DNA of 64,000 bases, from positions 79,692 through 143,691 of the forward strand of contig NZ_JACJSJ010000009.1 of NCBI RefSeq assembly GCF_014698115.1, read 5' to 3'. Position numbers and translations under genes: made by a program. Below are positions 62,639 to 64,000 of this stretch, in pieces. Under the pieces are notes generated by a model, which saw only the letters and a list, made by a program, of their open reading frames with translations, did not search any database and was not told where the DNA came from. Within the stretch, counting starts at the first letter, position 1. Each line of letters starts with the position of its first letter. The DNA is from Nostoc sp. FACHB-973 (GTDB lineage Bacteria; Cyanobacteriota; Cyanobacteriia; Cyanobacteriales; Nostocaceae).

Positions 62639-64000
62639 TTACTCTCTGCGCGGCAGTCGCTCATGGGGGAAACCCCCAAGACCGCGCTGCCTTGCCTCTG
62701 CGTCTCTGCGCGATCCAAATCCCCCTCCCCCAGGAGTTTCTATCACAAAAACATCCCCAATATTCATCTCCACCGTTCCAGTGCTATCTAAACTTTCTTC
62801 ACTTCCATTTTGACGTTGTATCCAATTGCGTCCAACTTTTCCCACTTCCCCACCATTTAATCCAAAGGGAGGAACCAGGCGATGTCCAGAGAGAATATTC
62901 GCTGTCATCGGTTCTAAAAATCGGATGCGACGAACAACTCCATTACCGCCAGAATATTGACCTTTCCCACCACTATCAACACGAAGACTAAAGCTTTCTA
63001 AAAGTACAGGATAACGCGTTTCTAAAACTTCTGGATCGGTCAAACGAGAGTTAGTCATGTGGGAATGAACACCATCAGTTCCATTAAAATCAATCCCCGC
63101 TCCAGAACCGCCGCAAATAGTTTCATAATATTGATATCGCTCATTACCAAAAGTAAAATTATTCATCGTTCCTTGAGAAGCAGCCATCACACCCAAAGCA
63201 CCATATAAAGCGTCCACAATAGTTTGAGAAGTTTCTACATTACCTGCTACCACCGCTGCTGGATAAGTTGGATTCAACATACAGCCCACTGGAATAATAA
63301 TTTCTAAAGGATTAAGACACCCAGCATTAAGAGGAATATTATCATCAACCAAAGTCCGAAAGACGTATAAAACTGCGGCTTGAGTTACAGCTTTGGGAGC
63401 ATTGAAATTACTATTTAATTGTCCAGAAGTTCCAGTAAAATCAATGGTAGCACTGCGATTTTCTGGGTGAATTGTCACTTTCACTTGAATTTGTGCGCCA
63501 TTGTCCATTTTATAAATAAATGAACCATCCTTGAGAACTGCGATCGCCTTTCTCACCGATTCCTCAGCATTAGCTTGCACGAATTTCATATAAGCCTGAA
63601 CAGTATCGAGCTTGTATTGCAAAACCATTTTCCTGAGTTGTTGAACTCCCCTTTCATTTGCGGCAATTTGAGCTTTAAAATCAGCTAGATTTTGGTCAGG
63701 GTTCCGAGCAGGATAAGTATGATTTGAAAGGTGATATCTGACTGCGGTTTCTCGAAAATTTCCTTCTTCTACCAAGAGAAAATTATCAAAAAGAATTCCT
63801 TCTTCTTCAACTGTCGTACTGTGGGGAGGCATAGAACCGGGAGTAATTCCGCCGATATCAGCTTGGTGTCCGCGAGAAGCAACGTAGAAGAGGGGAGTAG
63901 GGAATGGGGAGTGGGGAATGGGGAATGGGGAAGGGTGCTGAGAGGAAAAACTCTTCTCTGCTGCTTCCTCATCCCCCTCATCCCCCTCACTCCCCACTCC
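62639..64000 (-). CDS. Hydantoinase B/5-oxoprolinase family protein (5' end beyond window)
   Basis: At least 453 codons are open to the window edge. Motifs are LFYVASRGHQADIGGITPGSMPPHSTTVEEEG, MVLQYKLDTVQAYMKFVQANAEESVR, IDFTGTSGQLNSNFNAP, NPTYPAAVVAGNVETSQ, GSGAGIDFNGTDGVHSHMTNSRLTDPEVLE and TPGGGGFG. The enzyme opens 5-oxoproline or a hydantoin using ATP with a HyuA partner. The ending after TPGGGGFG is SRRDAEARQRGLGGFPHERL, then PRRE, entirely from a dispersed repeat. Upstream of LFYVASRG the frame is a heptamer tract. It may be damaged or only modified. Confidence 0.88.
   Translation of the reverse strand, partial: GVGSEGDEGDEEAAEKSFSSQHPSPFPIPHSPFPTPLFYVASRGHQADIGGITPGSMPPHSTTVEEEGILFDNFLLVEEGNFRETAVRYHLSNHTYPARNPDQNLADFKAQIAANERGVQQLRKMVLQYKLDTVQAYMKFVQANAEESVRKAIAVLKDGSFIYKMDNGAQIQVKVTIHPENRSATIDFTGTSGQLNSNFNAPKAVTQAAVLYVFRTLVDDNIPLNAGCLNPLEIIIPVGCMLNPTYPAAVVAGNVETSQTIVDALYGALGVMAASQGTMNNFTFGNERYQYYETICGGSGAGIDFNGTDGVHSHMTNSRLTDPEVLETRYPVLLESFSLRVDSGGKGQYSGGNGVVRRIRFLEPMTANILSGHRLVPPFGLNGGEVGKVGRNWIQRQNGSEESLDSTGTVEMNIGDVFVIETPGGGGFGSRRDAEARQRGLGGFPHERLPRRE
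62641..62711. repeat. Dispersed repeat forming the oxoprolinase gene end
   Basis: This is the reverse complement of the sequence at 57411-57481 with one mismatch. It supplies the last 23 or so codons and the stop of the oxoprolinase gene. Confidence 0.88.
63895..64000. repeat. Heptamer repeats inside the oxoprolinase gene
   Basis: Units GGGAGTA, GGGAATG and GGGGAGT are followed by CTCATCC / CCCTCAT units and continue past the window edge. They lie in the oxoprolinase frame, encoding a Pro/Ser/His-rich stretch just before a conserved motif. Confidence 0.85.

Noticed and set aside
1..64000. A complete insertion sequence or prophage
   Set aside because: No transposase, integrase or phage structural frame was seen; only short non-autonomous repeats are present.

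Overview
The window comes from a filamentous, probably heterocyst-forming cyanobacterium of the Nostoc/Anabaena group. Oxygenic photosynthesis genes show this (psbZ, petM, nblA, a ycf39-like assembly factor), as do frequent HIP1 octamers (GCGATCGC), many families known mainly from cyanobacteria (DUF4278, DUF2949, DUF3386, Uma2/DUF820), and abundant short tandem heptamer repeats of the GGGGAGT / GGGGACT / GGGCATT type. Most of it is ordinary chromosome: single genes or 2-3 gene operons separated by repeat-rich spacers. No rRNA, CRISPR array, prophage or complete insertion sequence was seen. One tRNA (Gly, GCC) is present.

Layout. 1-3.4 kb: end of a WD40 protein, then a reverse two-gene unit pairing a ThDP-dependent acetolactate-synthase-like enzyme with a KAS III-like enzyme, which looks like a small specialised-metabolism unit. 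3.7-13.5 kb: HAD dehalogenase, DUF5895-like protein, MltA transglycosylase, DUF4278 protein, Ser/Thr kinase, Tat-exported PhoD phosphatase, and a ProA-like protein lacking the usual catalytic Cys. 14.2-18.8 kb: tRNA-Gly, ribH-psbZ, and a DHH-CBS-CCA nucleotidyltransferase fusion. 18.8-23 kb: two convergent Uma2 nucleases, a DUF433/DUF5615 toxin-antitoxin pair and a membrane kinase. 23.5-29 kb: a broken ABC-F gene, an ABC1 kinase-PP2C pair and nblA. 29.5-38.2 kb: kinase, glycosyltransferase, anmK, a PEP-CTERM protein, a BT1 transporter and a Uma2 relic. 39-48.4 kb: class V aminotransferase, DUF192 lipoprotein, OmpR-type regulator, nadK, ycf39-petM, pdxA, a toxin gene split by a MITE beside its intact antitoxin, and a GAF-LuxR regulator. 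48.5-57.4 kb: DUF3386 protein, a three-gene ABC-2 exporter, an AhpD-like protein, an alpha/beta hydrolase, a redoxin-2OG oxygenase fusion, a PstS-like protein and uppS. 57.5-64 kb: ferritin-like protein, orphan antitoxin, Uma2 nuclease, STAND NTPase with TPRs, and the start-truncated end of a hydantoinase B/5-oxoprolinase gene.

The most distinctive theme is small mobile repeats inside or at the edges of genes. A short repeat puts two in-frame amber codons into the second ATPase domain of an ABC-F gene. A 145-bp MITE with a 3-bp target duplication splits a RelE-like toxin, and removing it restores a 112-residue frame exactly. Heptamer tracts read in frame inside anmK and the oxoprolinase gene. 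A dispersed repeat supplies the oxoprolinase C-terminus, and an IS-end-like sequence supplies the STAND NTPase C-terminus. The best candidates for new biology are the KAS III/ThDP pair with an altered KAS triad, the ProA-like protein without its nucleophile, and the Cys-less redoxin-2OG oxygenase fusion. All functional statements are from reading motifs and remembered families; no database search was run.
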